Shown here: positions 36,574 to 46,820 of the stretch, piece by piece | Layout of the letters: the number at the start of each line of letters is the position of its first letter | How positions within the stretch are numbered: position 1 is the stretch's first letter | Program-made: the position numbers and the translations under genes | Notes under the pieces: model-generated | Seen by the model: the letters and a program-made list of their open reading frames with translations, nothing else | Databases searched by the model: none | Told to the model about the DNA's origin: nothing | NCBI RefSeq assembly: GCF_000169175.1 | Contig: NZ_AAWS01000013.1 | Span: 62,001-126,000, forward strand | Origin: Microscilla marina ATCC 23134 | GTDB taxonomy: Bacteria > Bacteroidota > Bacteroidia > Cytophagales > Microscillaceae | Direction: 5' to 3' | DNA length: 64,000 nucleotides

Positions 36574-39500
36574 ATGCGTAAAAACTTACTACAGTATAAG
36601 CTGTGTGTACTCTTGATCATGTGCTGGACTATGAGCGCCTGGGCGCAAAAAATCCCGCCACATTATAAATGTGGGCACTTACCAATGCATAAAAAGTTAA
36701 TGCAACGAGCCAATCCATTGCTAAAGCAGCAAATAGAAAACGCACGTCAAATATTAGAAAAGCAAACCACTGAGTATACTACCCTAAGTGCACGGCAAAG
36801 TTCTGCCAGTCAAAGTGTACTTACTATTCCTATTGTATTTCATGTAGTGCACGACGGGGGCGTAGAAAATATTTCAGATGCTCAAATTATAGAGTCAGTA
36901 AAACAACTCAACGAAGATTTTAGTGCTACCAACCCAGGAGTGGGCGATGTCGTAAACGAGTTTAAACCATTGGTGGCAGATGTGGGACTTAAGTTTGTTC
37001 TTGCCCAAAAAGACCCCAACGGCAACCCTACTACAGGTATTACTCGTACTCGCTCTTCGATTACTTATAATGGAGGCAATCTAGATCTTAAACGACTCAT
37101 TCGCTGGCCGAGAAATATGTACCTCAATGTATGGGTGGTGCGTAGCTCTGACGGGGGCAATGGTTCAGGTTTTGCCTTTTACCCATCAGGTACAGTAGGT
37201 TCCAACGCTGTTTATGATGGAGTAGTAGTTTCGCATTGGGCAGTAGGGCGTACTGGTACTGCTGCTGCCACTCACTATAAATTATTGACTCACGAAGTAG
37301 GTCACTGGGCAAACCTAAAGCATATTTGGGGGGGCGACAGCAGCAACAGCGATGATAGCGCCTGTAACGATGATGACGACGTAAGTGATACACCTAATAC
37401 TAAAGGTACCACTGGGTGTGAGCTTACTGCTACTAGTTGTGGATCTTTAGACAACAACCAAAACTACATGGACTATGGGACTTGTTCTGAGATGTTTACC
37501 GAAGGACAAAAAACCCGTATGCTTGCTGCAATGAATTCAAGTGTAGGTGAGCGTAACAACCTTTGGACTCAAGCTAACCTGGATGCTACTTTATATTCTT
37601 CGGCTACCCCAAGAGTTGTATTTGCCAAAACTACTTTTAGCGAAAGCAAAACCAACGACGGAGGTATAGACGAAACCATTGAATTAAACTTATTAGATGG
37701 AGCTACTTTTAACGTTGCTTCGGGCGAATTAGACGCTTCGGCTTATAGTATTACTGGACTACCTACTGGTTTTTCGGCCAAAATTACCATCGCAAACAAT
37801 ACTACTGCTGAGCTTGTTTTGCAAGGCAGCACCGATTTGCACGCCAAAGCAAATAGTGTGGACGATATTAGTTTAAGTTTTAACGCATCAGCGTTTGGAG
37901 TAGTGGTCAGCAATTTGACTACATCTGGCATTGGCATTGACTTTATCAACCCTTATACAATAGTATACGAAGACATCAATGACCTACAGGTGACTACCAG
38001 TGCAGTGTGGACATCCTTTAATATGGGGTTTGGCAACGCTACCTATGGTATTTTTTATAATGCTGAGAAAGCTTCTTTTCAGTTAGAATCTTATGGCAAA
38101 TCAGCTGTTTGTGAGGCTGGTACCCGCAATATTGTACCATTGCCATTCAATACAGTAATAGGTTCTGTCAGTCAATGGGAAGCCGGAGGAAACTATCCTG
38201 ATTTGCTAGATGTAACCAATGCTACTCATACCGCCTGGAACGGCAAAACCGCTTATGTAGGGGTGCGTTTTAGTAATGCAGGTAGCATACACTATGGTTG
38301 GCTTAAGCTAGAAGTAGCTGCCGATGGTCAATCTTACAAATTATTGGAGTATGCTTACCATGAGCAACCTGATGCTGCAATCCGCGCTGGGCAATCTATG
38401 CTTGATGTGGGCAACTTATCGGTATCTAAAACAACAGTGAAAGAAGATGCGTTTGCCAACGACGGTTCAGTAAACGAAACTATTATTTTAAGTTTGTTAA
38501 ATGGTGAAGAGTTTAACCAAAGTACAGGTGACCTCACCGCTAGCACCCACTTTAGTGTGGCCAATTTGCCTGCTGGTTTATCAGCCAAAATCAAAGTACT
38601 GACAACTACTACTGCTGAGCTTTCTTTTACTGGAAAAGCAACCAGCCACGACGAAGTACACAAAGTAAATAATGTGCAAATAGCCCTAAAAGCAGCGGCT
38701 GTATCAGGCAACAACGATTTACCATTACCTGTACTTAGCATCTTTTTTATGGATGCATATCAAATCATTTATCGTGATGTAACTCCTGACCTTGAGGTAA
38801 CAACTGTCAATGTTTGGAATTTTTTCAGAATGGATGTAGGCAATGCTGAGTATGGTGTTTTTTACAATGCCGAGCAGTCTGCTTTTCAGTTAGAGTCTTA
38901 TGGCAAGTCGGCAGTGTGTGAAGCAGGTACACGAAATATGGTACCGTTACCACTAAATACTGTTATTGGTGAAAACAGCCAATGGGAAGCTGGAGGAGCT
39001 TTTCCTGACTTGTTGAATGTAAATAGTCCTACGTATACCGCCTGGAACGGCAAAACTGCTTATGTTGGTATTCGTTTTAATGCAAACGGCAATACGCACT
39101 ATGGCTGGCTCAAACTGGAAGTAGCTGCTGATGGTCAGTCTTATAAACTATTAGAACACGCCTATAACGAACAGCCTGAAGCTCCTATCAAGGCTGGACA
39201 AACCGAAGTTGATGATGAAGTTGAGCCTGAGACTCCTGTAGCAGCTTTTAGTGCCGACCCTACCACTATTTTTGTAGGCCAGAGTGTACAGTTTACTGAT
39301 GAGTCTACCAACAGTCCTACCAACTGGATTTGGATTTTTGAAGGAGGCGATATTACTACTAGCAACGGTGAGCGTAACCCATTAGTAAGCTATTCTAAAA
39401 CAGGTACTTTTAGTGTAACCCTTACTGTAAGCAATGCTGAGGGCACGAACACTTTGACCAAAACGGCTTACATTACGGTAATTGACCCACCAGCACCTAT

Positions 39501-40926
39501 TGCTGCTTTTACAGCCAATACTACCAATATCCAGGCAGGTGATACTGTTACCTTTACCGATGAGTCTCTTAATAACCCTACTTCGTGGGCATGGACTTTT
39601 GAAGGAGGTACTCCTGCTACCAGTACTGAACAAAATCCTACTGTAACTTACGATCAACCTGGGTTTTATACTGTAACCCTTACGGTGGGTAATTCAGGAG
39701 GAGCTAGTATCATAATCAAAAAAGAATACATTATAGTAAGACCTGCTTGTGACTATTGCGACTTTGCCAGTAGCCGAGCTGATTTTGAATACATTGCCGG
39801 AGTAAAAATGGGGAATATGACTCATACTTCGGGTGCTGCCGAATACAGCGATTTCAGAGAAAATATGGCCACGGTATTTGCCGGACAAGACAATGCCATT
39901 GAGCTTACGCCAGGCTTTGCTGGTACCGAATACAGCGAGTATTTCAGTGTATGGATAGACTATAATGGTGACTGTGATTTTGACGATGCCGGAGAGCTGG
40001 TATATACCTCAGAAGGTACAATGAATACAGTAACAGGTATGATTGCCATTCCTGCCGACTTACAAGGAATGACAACGATGCGTGTCGCTATGCGATTTAG
40101 TGATGTAGCTACACGCCCCTGTGGTAACTTTGCCGACGGTGAAGTAGAGGATTACACGATTCATATTGTTCCTGGTGATGGTGACAATGATGATGATGAT
40201 GACGATAACGACAACGACAACGACTATTGTGATGCAGGTGCAGACAACTTAGGCTCTGAGCATATCGCACAAGTGCAGTTAAGCAATATTGATAACTCAT
40301 CTACATCAAGCGGTTATGCCAACTATACATCAGAGGTGGCCAATGTAAGTGTAGGTCAAACTCATAATTTAACTGTAACGCCAAGTGCAAGCTGGGAGGA
40401 CAGTAAATTGAGTGTGTGGGTAGACTGGAACCAAGACGGTGACTTTAACGACAGTAACGAGGCCAATGTAGTAACTGGTGTAGGACCTTATAGTATTGAG
40501 CTTGACGTACCTGCCGGAGCAAAACTAGGAGAGACTCGTATGCGTATTCGCCTATCTTATGCCAACTCAATGAACGAGCCTTGTGGCAATAGTTGGACTG
40601 GCGAAGTAGAAGACTATACCCTGAAGGTACAAAAAGCGGGTACCAGCTCTCAAGAAGCCGAAGCTGGTAAGCCAAAGTTAGTATTGGAAGCAAGTGCTTA
40701 CCCTAACCCAAGCCCTAACGGACAATATACTGTAGAAGTACCTGCCAACGGACAAGCACAGCAAATGAACATTCGTGTATTCAGCTTGCAAGGCAATTTG
40801 GTAACGTCTAAAACTGCCGAAGGTAACCGTACCACTTTGAGTTTGCAAGGATTGGGCAAAGGTTTGTACCACATGCAGGTGGTTAGTGGAGGCAAAGTAT
40901 ACAATAAGAAACTGATTTATCGCTAA
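36574..40926 (+). CDS. Secreted M43-family metalloprotease with two PKD, two GEVED and a T9SS sorting domain
   Basis: The 1450-aa protein has a signal peptide (MRKNLLQYKLCVLLIMCWTM...AQ) and a propeptide with a Cys (HYKCGHLPMH) that could serve as a Cys switch. The M43 (pappalysin-like) catalytic domain follows with HEVGHWANLKH (residues ~240-250) and a Met-turn (NYMDYGTCSEMF). Next are two ~270-residue homologous modules (~345-620, ~620-885), PKD domains at ~890-970 and ~975-1055, GEVED domains at ~1057-1190 and ~1218-1355 joined by a DNDDDDDDNDND linker, and a type A T9SS sorting domain (~1370-1450; YPNPSPNGQYTVEV...GLGKGLYHMQV...LIYR). It is secreted and probably cell-surface attached. It is paralogous to 41926. 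Confidence 0.93.
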   Translation: MRKNLLQYKLCVLLIMCWTMSAWAQKIPPHYKCGHLPMHKKLMQRANPLLKQQIENARQILEKQTTEYTTLSARQSSASQSVLTIPIVFHVVHDGGVENISDAQIIESVKQLNEDFSATNPGVGDVVNEFKPLVADVGLKFVLAQKDPNGNPTTGITRTRSSITYNGGNLDLKRLIRWPRNMYLNVWVVRSSDGGNGSGFAFYPSGTVGSNAVYDGVVVSHWAVGRTGTAAATHYKLLTHEVGHWANLKHIWGGDSSNSDDSACNDDDDVSDTPNTKGTTGCELTATSCGSLDNNQNYMDYGTCSEMFTEGQKTRMLAAMNSSVGERNNLWTQANLDATLYSSATPRVVFAKTTFSESKTNDGGIDETIELNLLDGATFNVASGELDASAYSITGLPTGFSAKITIANNTTAELVLQGSTDLHAKANSVDDISLSFNASAFGVVVSNLTTSGIGIDFINPYTIVYEDINDLQVTTSAVWTSFNMGFGNATYGIFYNAEKASFQLESYGKSAVCEAGTRNIVPLPFNTVIGSVSQWEAGGNYPDLLDVTNATHTAWNGKTAYVGVRFSNAGSIHYGWLKLEVAADGQSYKLLEYAYHEQPDAAIRAGQSMLDVGNLSVSKTTVKEDAFANDGSVNETIILSLLNGEEFNQSTGDLTASTHFSVANLPAGLSAKIKVLTTTTAELSFTGKATSHDEVHKVNNVQIALKAAAVSGNNDLPLPVLSIFFMDAYQIIYRDVTPDLEVTTVNVWNFFRMDVGNAEYGVFYNAEQSAFQLESYGKSAVCEAGTRNMVPLPLNTVIGENSQWEAGGAFPDLLNVNSPTYTAWNGKTAYVGIRFNANGNTHYGWLKLEVAADGQSYKLLEHAYNEQPEAPIKAGQTEVDDEVEPETPVAAFSADPTTIFVGQSVQFTDESTNSPTNWIWIFEGGDITTSNGERNPLVSYSKTGTFSVTLTVSNAEGTNTLTKTAYITVIDPPAPIAAFTANTTNIQAGDTVTFTDESLNNPTSWAWTFEGGTPATSTEQNPTVTYDQPGFYTVTLTVGNSGGASIIIKKEYIIVRPACDYCDFASSRADFEYIAGVKMGNMTHTSGAAEYSDFRENMATVFAGQDNAIELTPGFAGTEYSEYFSVWIDYNGDCDFDDAGELVYTSEGTMNTVTGMIAIPADLQGMTTMRVAMRFSDVATRPCGNFADGEVEDYTIHIVPGDGDNDDDDDDNDNDNDYCDAGADNLGSEHIAQVQLSNIDNSSTSSGYANYTSEVANVSVGQTHNLTVTPSASWEDSKLSVWVDWNQDGDFNDSNEANVVTGVGPYSIELDVPAGAKLGETRMRIRLSYANSMNEPCGNSWTGEVEDYTLKVQKAGTSSQEAEAGKPKLVLEASAYPNPSPNGQYTVEVPANGQAQQMNIRVFSLQGNLVTSKTAEGNRTTLSLQGLGKGLYHMQVVSGGKVYNKKLIYR

Positions 40927-40999
40927 TGATGAATCAAATATAAACTTTGTAAGCGTTTGAATCATTTCTCACATTAATGAAGTAAAGCGTAATAAATTC

Positions 41000-41033
41000 A
41001 ATAGGTTGTCTGTTTTTCAGGCAACCTATTTTA
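41000..41033 (+). terminator. Terminator after the first metalloprotease
   Basis: A stem AATAGGTTG / CAACCTATT extended by imperfect pairs around a CTGTTTTTCAGG loop, followed by TTTTA. Confidence 0.75.
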
Positions 41034-41046
41034 CGTTGACAAGGGT

Positions 41047-41335
41047 ACTAGTGCATCAGGTACTAAGTTACTCACATATTATTTGGCGTCCCCGAATCAA
41101 GTTCGGCTCACAGCTCCGAGCTTGTTCTCGGAGGACTGTGAGCTTTTGCCCCCTGACTTCCTCGTAAAAAAGTTAGATAGCTAAGGTTCCGATATGCATC
41201 GGAATTCAGAAAGCGAACTATCCGCCATTTTCACGACTCGTCAGAAAACAAAACCGAGCTTTTCGCGAGCTCAACGTAGTTAATTCATCCAAATTAATAG
41301 GCAACTTATTTAATCCCTAATGCACTAGCGCTGGA
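41047..41335. repeat. MITE-like element, family 3 (single copy here)
   Basis: This 289-bp element has ~38-bp imperfect terminal inverted repeats. The left end starts CTAGTGCATCAGGTACTAAG, and the reverse complement of the right end starts CTAGTGCATTAGGGATTAAA; both continue to 'tatt..atttgg'. Inside are two hairpins: gctcacagctccgag...ctcggaggactgtgagc (~41105-41143) and ttccgatatgcatcggaa (~41194-41211). There is also the gaatcaagttcgg motif seen in the insertion within 5469-5763. There is no coding capacity. Confidence 0.75.
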
Positions 41336-41925
41336 AATAAGGTCGAGTCATCGTTCCTTTGTATAGCAAACAATCACTGGTTTGTCCCTTCTAAACCTGC
41401 CAAATTCATTAATCGCTGGCGTATAACCAGGTTTTTTGTACTTATTTACCCTCTTATTTACTTATTTCAATAATAATAGGTTAATATTCTGCTTTTTGTG
41501 TGATATTCAGTAAGAAATACTGTGTTTTTGTTAAAAAAATGATCTTTGTATTGAATTTACCTCCTGATTATCAAGATAGTACCAACTTTTGCTAATAAAG
41601 CAGAAGAGAGTTGGATTTTATCAACCTATATTTGTATTAAGTAAATTCATCTATATTCCGCTATTTTAAAAAGGCCTTTCTATAAAATATGTTTCTACTT
41701 AGGTAGAAGCCGGAATGACTACTACAACCAATTATCAGAGAGAGTTGTCATATTACACACTGACACCTCATGCATTAACAATTGACTGATTGTAAAAACT
41801 GTGTCGTAAAAGACCAGGTGAAAAGATTGGGATTTGATGGGAGGAGTATGACTGAACTTGCCCACAAGCAAACCTAATGAACGTTTCCTACACACACTTT
41901 TAATATTACACAAACTAGTAAACCA

Positions 41926-44900
41926 ATGTTGACAAAATCACCTTTAAGGCAAAAAGAAAGCTTATATATACGCTTGTTTGGACTCTTGGTAGTCCTGTTG
42001 ACTATAAGTAACAATGGCTGGAGCCAACAAATCCCTCACACTACCAAATGTGGGCATTTGCCCATGCAGCAAAAACTAATGCAACGTGCTACCCCAGCGC
42101 TAAAGCGGCAAATAGAACATGCGCGCCGTGCTCTGGAAAACAAAACTGTTCAATTTAAAAAACAACGAGCCCGGCAAAGTTCTGCCAGTCAAAGTGTACT
42201 TACCATTCCTATTGTATTTCATGTAGTGCACGATGGAGGCATAGAAAATATTTCAGATGCTCAAATTATAGAGTCGGTAAAACAACTCAACGAAGATTTT
42301 AGTGCTACCAACCCAGGGGTAGGCGATGTAATCAATGAGTTTAAGCCATTGGTGGCAAATGTAGGACTTAAGTTTGTTCTTGCCCAAAAAGACCCTAATG
42401 GCAACCCTACTACAGGTATTACTCGCACTCGTTCTTCTTATACTTACAATGGAGGCGATATAGGTCTCAAGCAACTCATTCGCTGGCCAAGAAATATGTA
42501 CCTCAATGTATGGGTAGTGCGTAGCTCTGACGGGGGCAATGGTTCAGGCTTTGCCTTTTACCCATCAGGTACAGTAGGTACCAACGATGTTTTCGATGGG
42601 GTAGTAGTTTCACACTGGGCAGTAGGGCGTACTGGTACTGCGGCTTCTACTCACTATAAATTATTGACCCACGAAGTAGGTCACTGGGCAAATCTAAAGC
42701 ATGTATGGGGTGACCAAACCAACAATGGCGATGCCAATGCCTGTAACGACGAAGATGATGTAAGTGACACGCCTAATACTATAGGTACCACTGGCTGTGA
42801 ACTTACCGCTACCAGTTGTGGATCTTTAGACAACAACCAAAACTATATGGACTATGGGACTTGTTCTGAGATGTTTACCGAAGGGCAAAAAACCCGTATG
42901 CTTGCTGCAATGAATTCAAGTGTGGGTGAGCGTAACAATCTTTGGACTCAAGCTAACCTGGACGCTACGCTGTATTCTTCAGCGGTTCCACGCCTTTTGT
43001 TTGCCAAAACCACTTTTGCTGAAGGTATTGCCAATAGTGGTAGTATAGACGAAAAAATTACGTTGAGTTTATTGGATGGGGCTACCTTTAGCCAATCATC
43101 AGGCATTTTGTCTACTTCAAGTTTTTCGGTGAGTGGTTTGCCCGCTGGTTTGTCTGCTCAGATAACGATATTGAGCAGTACTTCGGCAGAGCTTGCCCTG
43201 AATGGAACGGCTACCAATCACGCCCAAGCAAACAGTGTAAACAATATCGAGATTACTTTTAATGCTTCGGCATTTGGCGTTAATGTAAACAACCCTACTA
43301 CCTCAGGGGTAGGTATCGACTTTCTTGACCCTTACCAAATTGTATATGAAGATATAACCGATCTGGAAGTAACTACCGGGGCTGTTTGGAATGCATTTAA
43401 TTTGGATTTTGGTAATGCTGCTTATGGTGCTTTTTACAATGCTACTAGTAGCGCTTTTCAACTGGAAGCCTATCAAAAATCAGTTGTTTGTGCGGCAGGT
43501 ACTCGTAACATTACTCCTTTGAGTTTTAATACTTTGGTAGGTGCAGCAAGCCAATGGGAAGCTGGAGGAGCTTATCCTGACTTGCATAATGTAAGCAATG
43601 CCACTTATACCGTTTGGAATGGTCAAACAGCGTATGTAGGCATTCGTTTTAGCAATGCAGGCAATACGCACTATGGCTGGATAAAATTTCAGGTAGCTGC
43701 CGATGGTCAATCTTATAAAGTGTTGGAACACGCCTACCACGAACAGCCCAATGCAGCAATCCGTGCTGGTCAGACAATGCTTGATAACGGTAACATAGCA
43801 GTATCTAGGTCTGAATTGCCCGAAAGTACTACCAACAATGGTGCAGTAAACCAAACAGTGATTCTAAGTTTATTAAACGGAGTCAATTTTAGTGTAGGTG
43901 CAGGAGCGCTTACTGCAGGTACCCACTTTACAGTTGCCAATGTACCTGCTGGTCTTGCCACTACTATTACTGTAACCAATGCCAGTGAAGCAATACTTTC
44001 GTTTACTGGAGCAGCTAGTAGTCATGCCGCAGCAAACAGTGTAAGTGATGTACAAATAACTTTGCAGGCAGCAGCTTTGTCGAGCAGCAACAACTTGGTT
44101 TTACCTGACCTAAGCATCGACTTTATTGACCCTTACCAAATCGTATATGTTGACATAGAACCCAACCCAGAAGTAAACACACTCAGTGTTTGGGCATCAT
44201 TTAATATGGGCATAGGTAATGCCGTGTATGGAATCTTTTACAACACTGAACAATCATCGTTTCAGTTAGAAACTTACACCAAAGCTGTAGTATGTGATGC
44301 AGGTACTAACAATATTACTCCTTTGGCTTTTAACACCACTGTTGGTGCATCAAGCCAATGGAAAATTGGGGATGCTTATCCCGATTTGCACACCGTGACC
44401 AATGCTGGTTATACTGCCTGGAACGGTCAGACTGCCTATGTAGGTATTCGTTTTAGTGCAAACGGTAATACTCATTATGGTTGGTTAAAACTGCAGGTGG
44501 CTGCCGATGGTCAATCTTATACACTATTGGAGTATGCATATAACGAAGCCCCAGATGAACCCATCAGAGCAGGACAAACCCAAAGTGGTGGAGGGGTAAC
44601 TGAACCTGTAGCTGCCTTTACAGCAAGTAACACTACTATTAGTGTAGGCCAAAGCGTGAACTTTACCGATCAGTCAAGTAATACACCTACTGCGTGGGCG
44701 TGGACGTTTGCCGGAGGAAGCCCAGCCAGCAGCTCAGTACAAAACCCACAGGTGACTTATAACACGGCAGGAACTTATGCTGTGACCTTGACAGCTACCA
44801 ATGCTGGGGGAAGCAATACCTTGACTAAAACTGCTTATATTACAGTAAATACAGCGACTGGATGTAATTATTGTGCTGCGGCAAGCAATCGCTCAGCCTA

Positions 44901-46014
44901 CGAACACATTGCAGTAGTGAAATCGGGTGACTTTAACAATGCTTCGGGTGCGTCTAACTATTCTGACTTTACCGGGCAGGTAATTGAACTAAAATCGGGC
45001 GAAGACAATGCCATTGACCTGACCCCAGGGTATGCAAGCACTCCTTATGATGAACATTTTAGAATATGGATAGACTATAACGGTGACTGCGACTTTGACG
45101 ATGCCGGGGAGTTAGTATACACCTCAGGTGGTACTCAAACTACAGTGACCGCAAACATTGCCATTGCTGCCGGAATAAACAGAACTACTCGTATGCGGAT
45201 TGCTATGAAATATAATGGAGCAGCAAATAGCCCTTGTGGAAACTATGCCGATGGTGAGGTAGAAGACTACACCGTAAATATTAGTGAAATCATTGATATT
45301 CCTGCCCCGGATTATTGCACAGCTTCTGCTCAGCAAACCGATTCAGAACATATCACTCAGGTACAGCTAGGTAGTATCAACAATACTTCTGCTTCAAGTG
45401 GGTACGCTGACTATACTACCCAGTCTACTACAATGACCCCTGGCCAATCTTATGCCTTGACAGTAACCCCAAGTGCGAGCTGGTCAAGCAGTAAATTGAG
45501 CGTATGGGTAGATTGGAACCGTGACGGTGATTTTGACGACAGTGGAGAGGCTACTGTGATTGACGGAAGTGGTCCTTACAACATCAACTTAAACGCCCCT
45601 GTTGGAGCCGCCTCAGGCGACATCCGCATGCGTATTCGCTTGTCTTATGGCACCTCATTGAGTACTGCTTGTGGTGATGGCTGGACTGGTGAAGTAGAAG
45701 ATTACACCATCAATATTTCGGGAGCAAGTGGAAGTAGTGCACAGGCTGGAACACATCAAGGATTTACCATTGGACAAGGTGCACAGGCTTATCCTAACCC
45801 AAGCATCAACGGAAACTATACTGTGGCAATACCTGCCAACACTGAGGAGAAGTCATTGATTAGAGTATTTAATATGAGAGGCAAGTTGGTGAAAACCAAG
45901 AGTGTTGAGCTTAAACAAACCAATATTAGCTTGCAAGGGTTGCCCAAAGGATTGTATCAAATGCAGATTACCAACGGAAAAAGTGTGTATACTAAAACAT
46001 TGATTTATCAATAA
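41926..46014 (+). CDS. Secreted M43-family metalloprotease with one PKD, two GEVED and a T9SS sorting domain
   Basis: The 1362-aa paralogue of 36574 has a signal peptide (~30 aa, ending NNGWSQ) and a propeptide (HTTKCGHLPM). The M43 domain has HEVGHWANLKH at ~249-259 and NYMDYGTCSEMF. Two homologous ~270-residue modules (~355-895) precede a single PKD (~895-975), GEVED domains at ~980-1115 and ~1130-1265, and a T9SS type A domain (~1287-1362, YPNPSINGNYTVAI...GLPKGLYQMQI...LIYQ). Relative to its neighbour it lacks one PKD and the poly-Asp/Asn linker. The protease coding DNA is nearly identical to the neighbour, including many third positions. Confidence 0.93.
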   Translation: MLTKSPLRQKESLYIRLFGLLVVLLTISNNGWSQQIPHTTKCGHLPMQQKLMQRATPALKRQIEHARRALENKTVQFKKQRARQSSASQSVLTIPIVFHVVHDGGIENISDAQIIESVKQLNEDFSATNPGVGDVINEFKPLVANVGLKFVLAQKDPNGNPTTGITRTRSSYTYNGGDIGLKQLIRWPRNMYLNVWVVRSSDGGNGSGFAFYPSGTVGTNDVFDGVVVSHWAVGRTGTAASTHYKLLTHEVGHWANLKHVWGDQTNNGDANACNDEDDVSDTPNTIGTTGCELTATSCGSLDNNQNYMDYGTCSEMFTEGQKTRMLAAMNSSVGERNNLWTQANLDATLYSSAVPRLLFAKTTFAEGIANSGSIDEKITLSLLDGATFSQSSGILSTSSFSVSGLPAGLSAQITILSSTSAELALNGTATNHAQANSVNNIEITFNASAFGVNVNNPTTSGVGIDFLDPYQIVYEDITDLEVTTGAVWNAFNLDFGNAAYGAFYNATSSAFQLEAYQKSVVCAAGTRNITPLSFNTLVGAASQWEAGGAYPDLHNVSNATYTVWNGQTAYVGIRFSNAGNTHYGWIKFQVAADGQSYKVLEHAYHEQPNAAIRAGQTMLDNGNIAVSRSELPESTTNNGAVNQTVILSLLNGVNFSVGAGALTAGTHFTVANVPAGLATTITVTNASEAILSFTGAASSHAAANSVSDVQITLQAAALSSSNNLVLPDLSIDFIDPYQIVYVDIEPNPEVNTLSVWASFNMGIGNAVYGIFYNTEQSSFQLETYTKAVVCDAGTNNITPLAFNTTVGASSQWKIGDAYPDLHTVTNAGYTAWNGQTAYVGIRFSANGNTHYGWLKLQVAADGQSYTLLEYAYNEAPDEPIRAGQTQSGGGVTEPVAAFTASNTTISVGQSVNFTDQSSNTPTAWAWTFAGGSPASSSVQNPQVTYNTAGTYAVTLTATNAGGSNTLTKTAYITVNTATGCNYCAAASNRSAYEHIAVVKSGDFNNASGASNYSDFTGQVIELKSGEDNAIDLTPGYASTPYDEHFRIWIDYNGDCDFDDAGELVYTSGGTQTTVTANIAIAAGINRTTRMRIAMKYNGAANSPCGNYADGEVEDYTVNISEIIDIPAPDYCTASAQQTDSEHITQVQLGSINNTSASSGYADYTTQSTTMTPGQSYALTVTPSASWSSSKLSVWVDWNRDGDFDDSGEATVIDGSGPYNINLNAPVGAASGDIRMRIRLSYGTSLSTACGDGWTGEVEDYTINISGASGSSAQAGTHQGFTIGQGAQAYPNPSINGNYTVAIPANTEEKSLIRVFNMRGKLVKTKSVELKQTNISLQGLPKGLYQMQITNGKSVYTKTLIYQ

Positions 46015-46106
46015 TCTTTGCCAGGTACAAGCTACTATCTGCTTGTACCTGTTTTTATAAAACCTTACCTCAATAGTACCTACACGATTTTTACCATCGA
46101 TAACAA

Positions 46107-46140
46107 CAGGTTGCTGACCATTGTCAGCAACCTGTTTTTT
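46107..46140 (+). terminator. Terminator after the second metalloprotease
   Basis: A perfect 12-bp stem (CAGGTTGCTGAC / GTCAGCAACCTG) with a CATT loop, followed by six Ts. Confidence 0.93.
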
Positions 46141-46232
46141 GGTTAACAACCAATGTAACAAATAAGATTTATCTCCTGCTTGCACCTTGCTTGCCTAATT
46201 GTTTAGTTTGCAATAGCTAAACCCTGAAAAAC

Positions 46233-46679
46233 ATGAAATACAACACTGAAATAGACATCAACTTGCCTTTAGACAAGGTAGTAACCTTGTTTGACAATCC
46301 TGATCACCTCAAAAAATGGCAGCCTACTTTGCTTAGCTTTAGCATGATAAGTGGTGAGTTAGGGCAACCTGGGTCTAAGGTGAAACTAGTCTATAAGCGA
46401 GGCAAGAAAGGGCGCCTGACAATGATTGAAACCCTGATCAAACACGATTTGCCAGAAGAACTATTGGCTACTTATGAAGCCCCTGGAGTACTGAACCATC
46501 AAAAAAACACCTTTATTGATTTGGGCAACGGCAAAACCCGGTGGCAGTCAGTCACTGAGTTTAAGTTTTCGGGAACGATGAAAGTTGTTGCGTTTTTATT
46601 AGGTAAGAAAGGTTTTCAAAAAGAAACTATGAAGTTTCATCAATTATTCAAAGACTTTGCAGAAAGCAACCCCGAATAG
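46233..46679 (+). CDS. SRPBCC-family (START-like) protein
   Basis: The 148-aa protein begins MKYNTEIDINLPLDKVVTLFDNPDHLKKWQPTLLSF, the typical first strand and helix of polyketide-cyclase/SRPBCC proteins. It continues with strands and the long C-terminal helix (FQKETMKFHQLFKDFAES). These folds bind small hydrophobic ligands; the ligand is unknown. It is a single-gene unit with its own terminator. Confidence 0.85.
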   Translation: MKYNTEIDINLPLDKVVTLFDNPDHLKKWQPTLLSFSMISGELGQPGSKVKLVYKRGKKGRLTMIETLIKHDLPEELLATYEAPGVLNHQKNTFIDLGNGKTRWQSVTEFKFSGTMKVVAFLLGKKGFQKETMKFHQLFKDFAESNPE

Positions 46680-46696
46680 GAGAGGTTGTTATAAAC

Positions 46697-46732
46697 AAAA
46701 ACCCCTGAAATAATACATCTCAGAGGTTTTTA
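46697..46732 (+). terminator. Terminator after the SRPBCC gene
   Basis: A stem AAAACCCCTGA / TCAGAGGTTTT (one mismatch) around a short loop, with A and T tracts on both sides. It may serve both the SRPBCC gene and the convergent amylase gene. Confidence 0.75.
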
Positions 46733-46820
46733 CTCAAGTATTGTAATCTGATTTACATAAACGTTACCACCTTTTTGTGTGAATGGTTGCCTATGTATAA
46801 AAATAACCCTATTTGTGATA

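Larger units (their letters stand above)
40927..41925. other. Intergenic region between the two metalloprotease genes
   Basis: There is no supported gene in these 999 bp. It holds the terminator at 41000, the MITE-like element at 41047-41335 and, from 41336, AT-rich leader sequence of the second protease. Confidence 0.55.

Noticed and set aside
41722-41913. 63-codon minus-strand frame before the second protease
   Set aside because: It lies in AT-rich leader sequence, with no signal, family or ribosome-site support.
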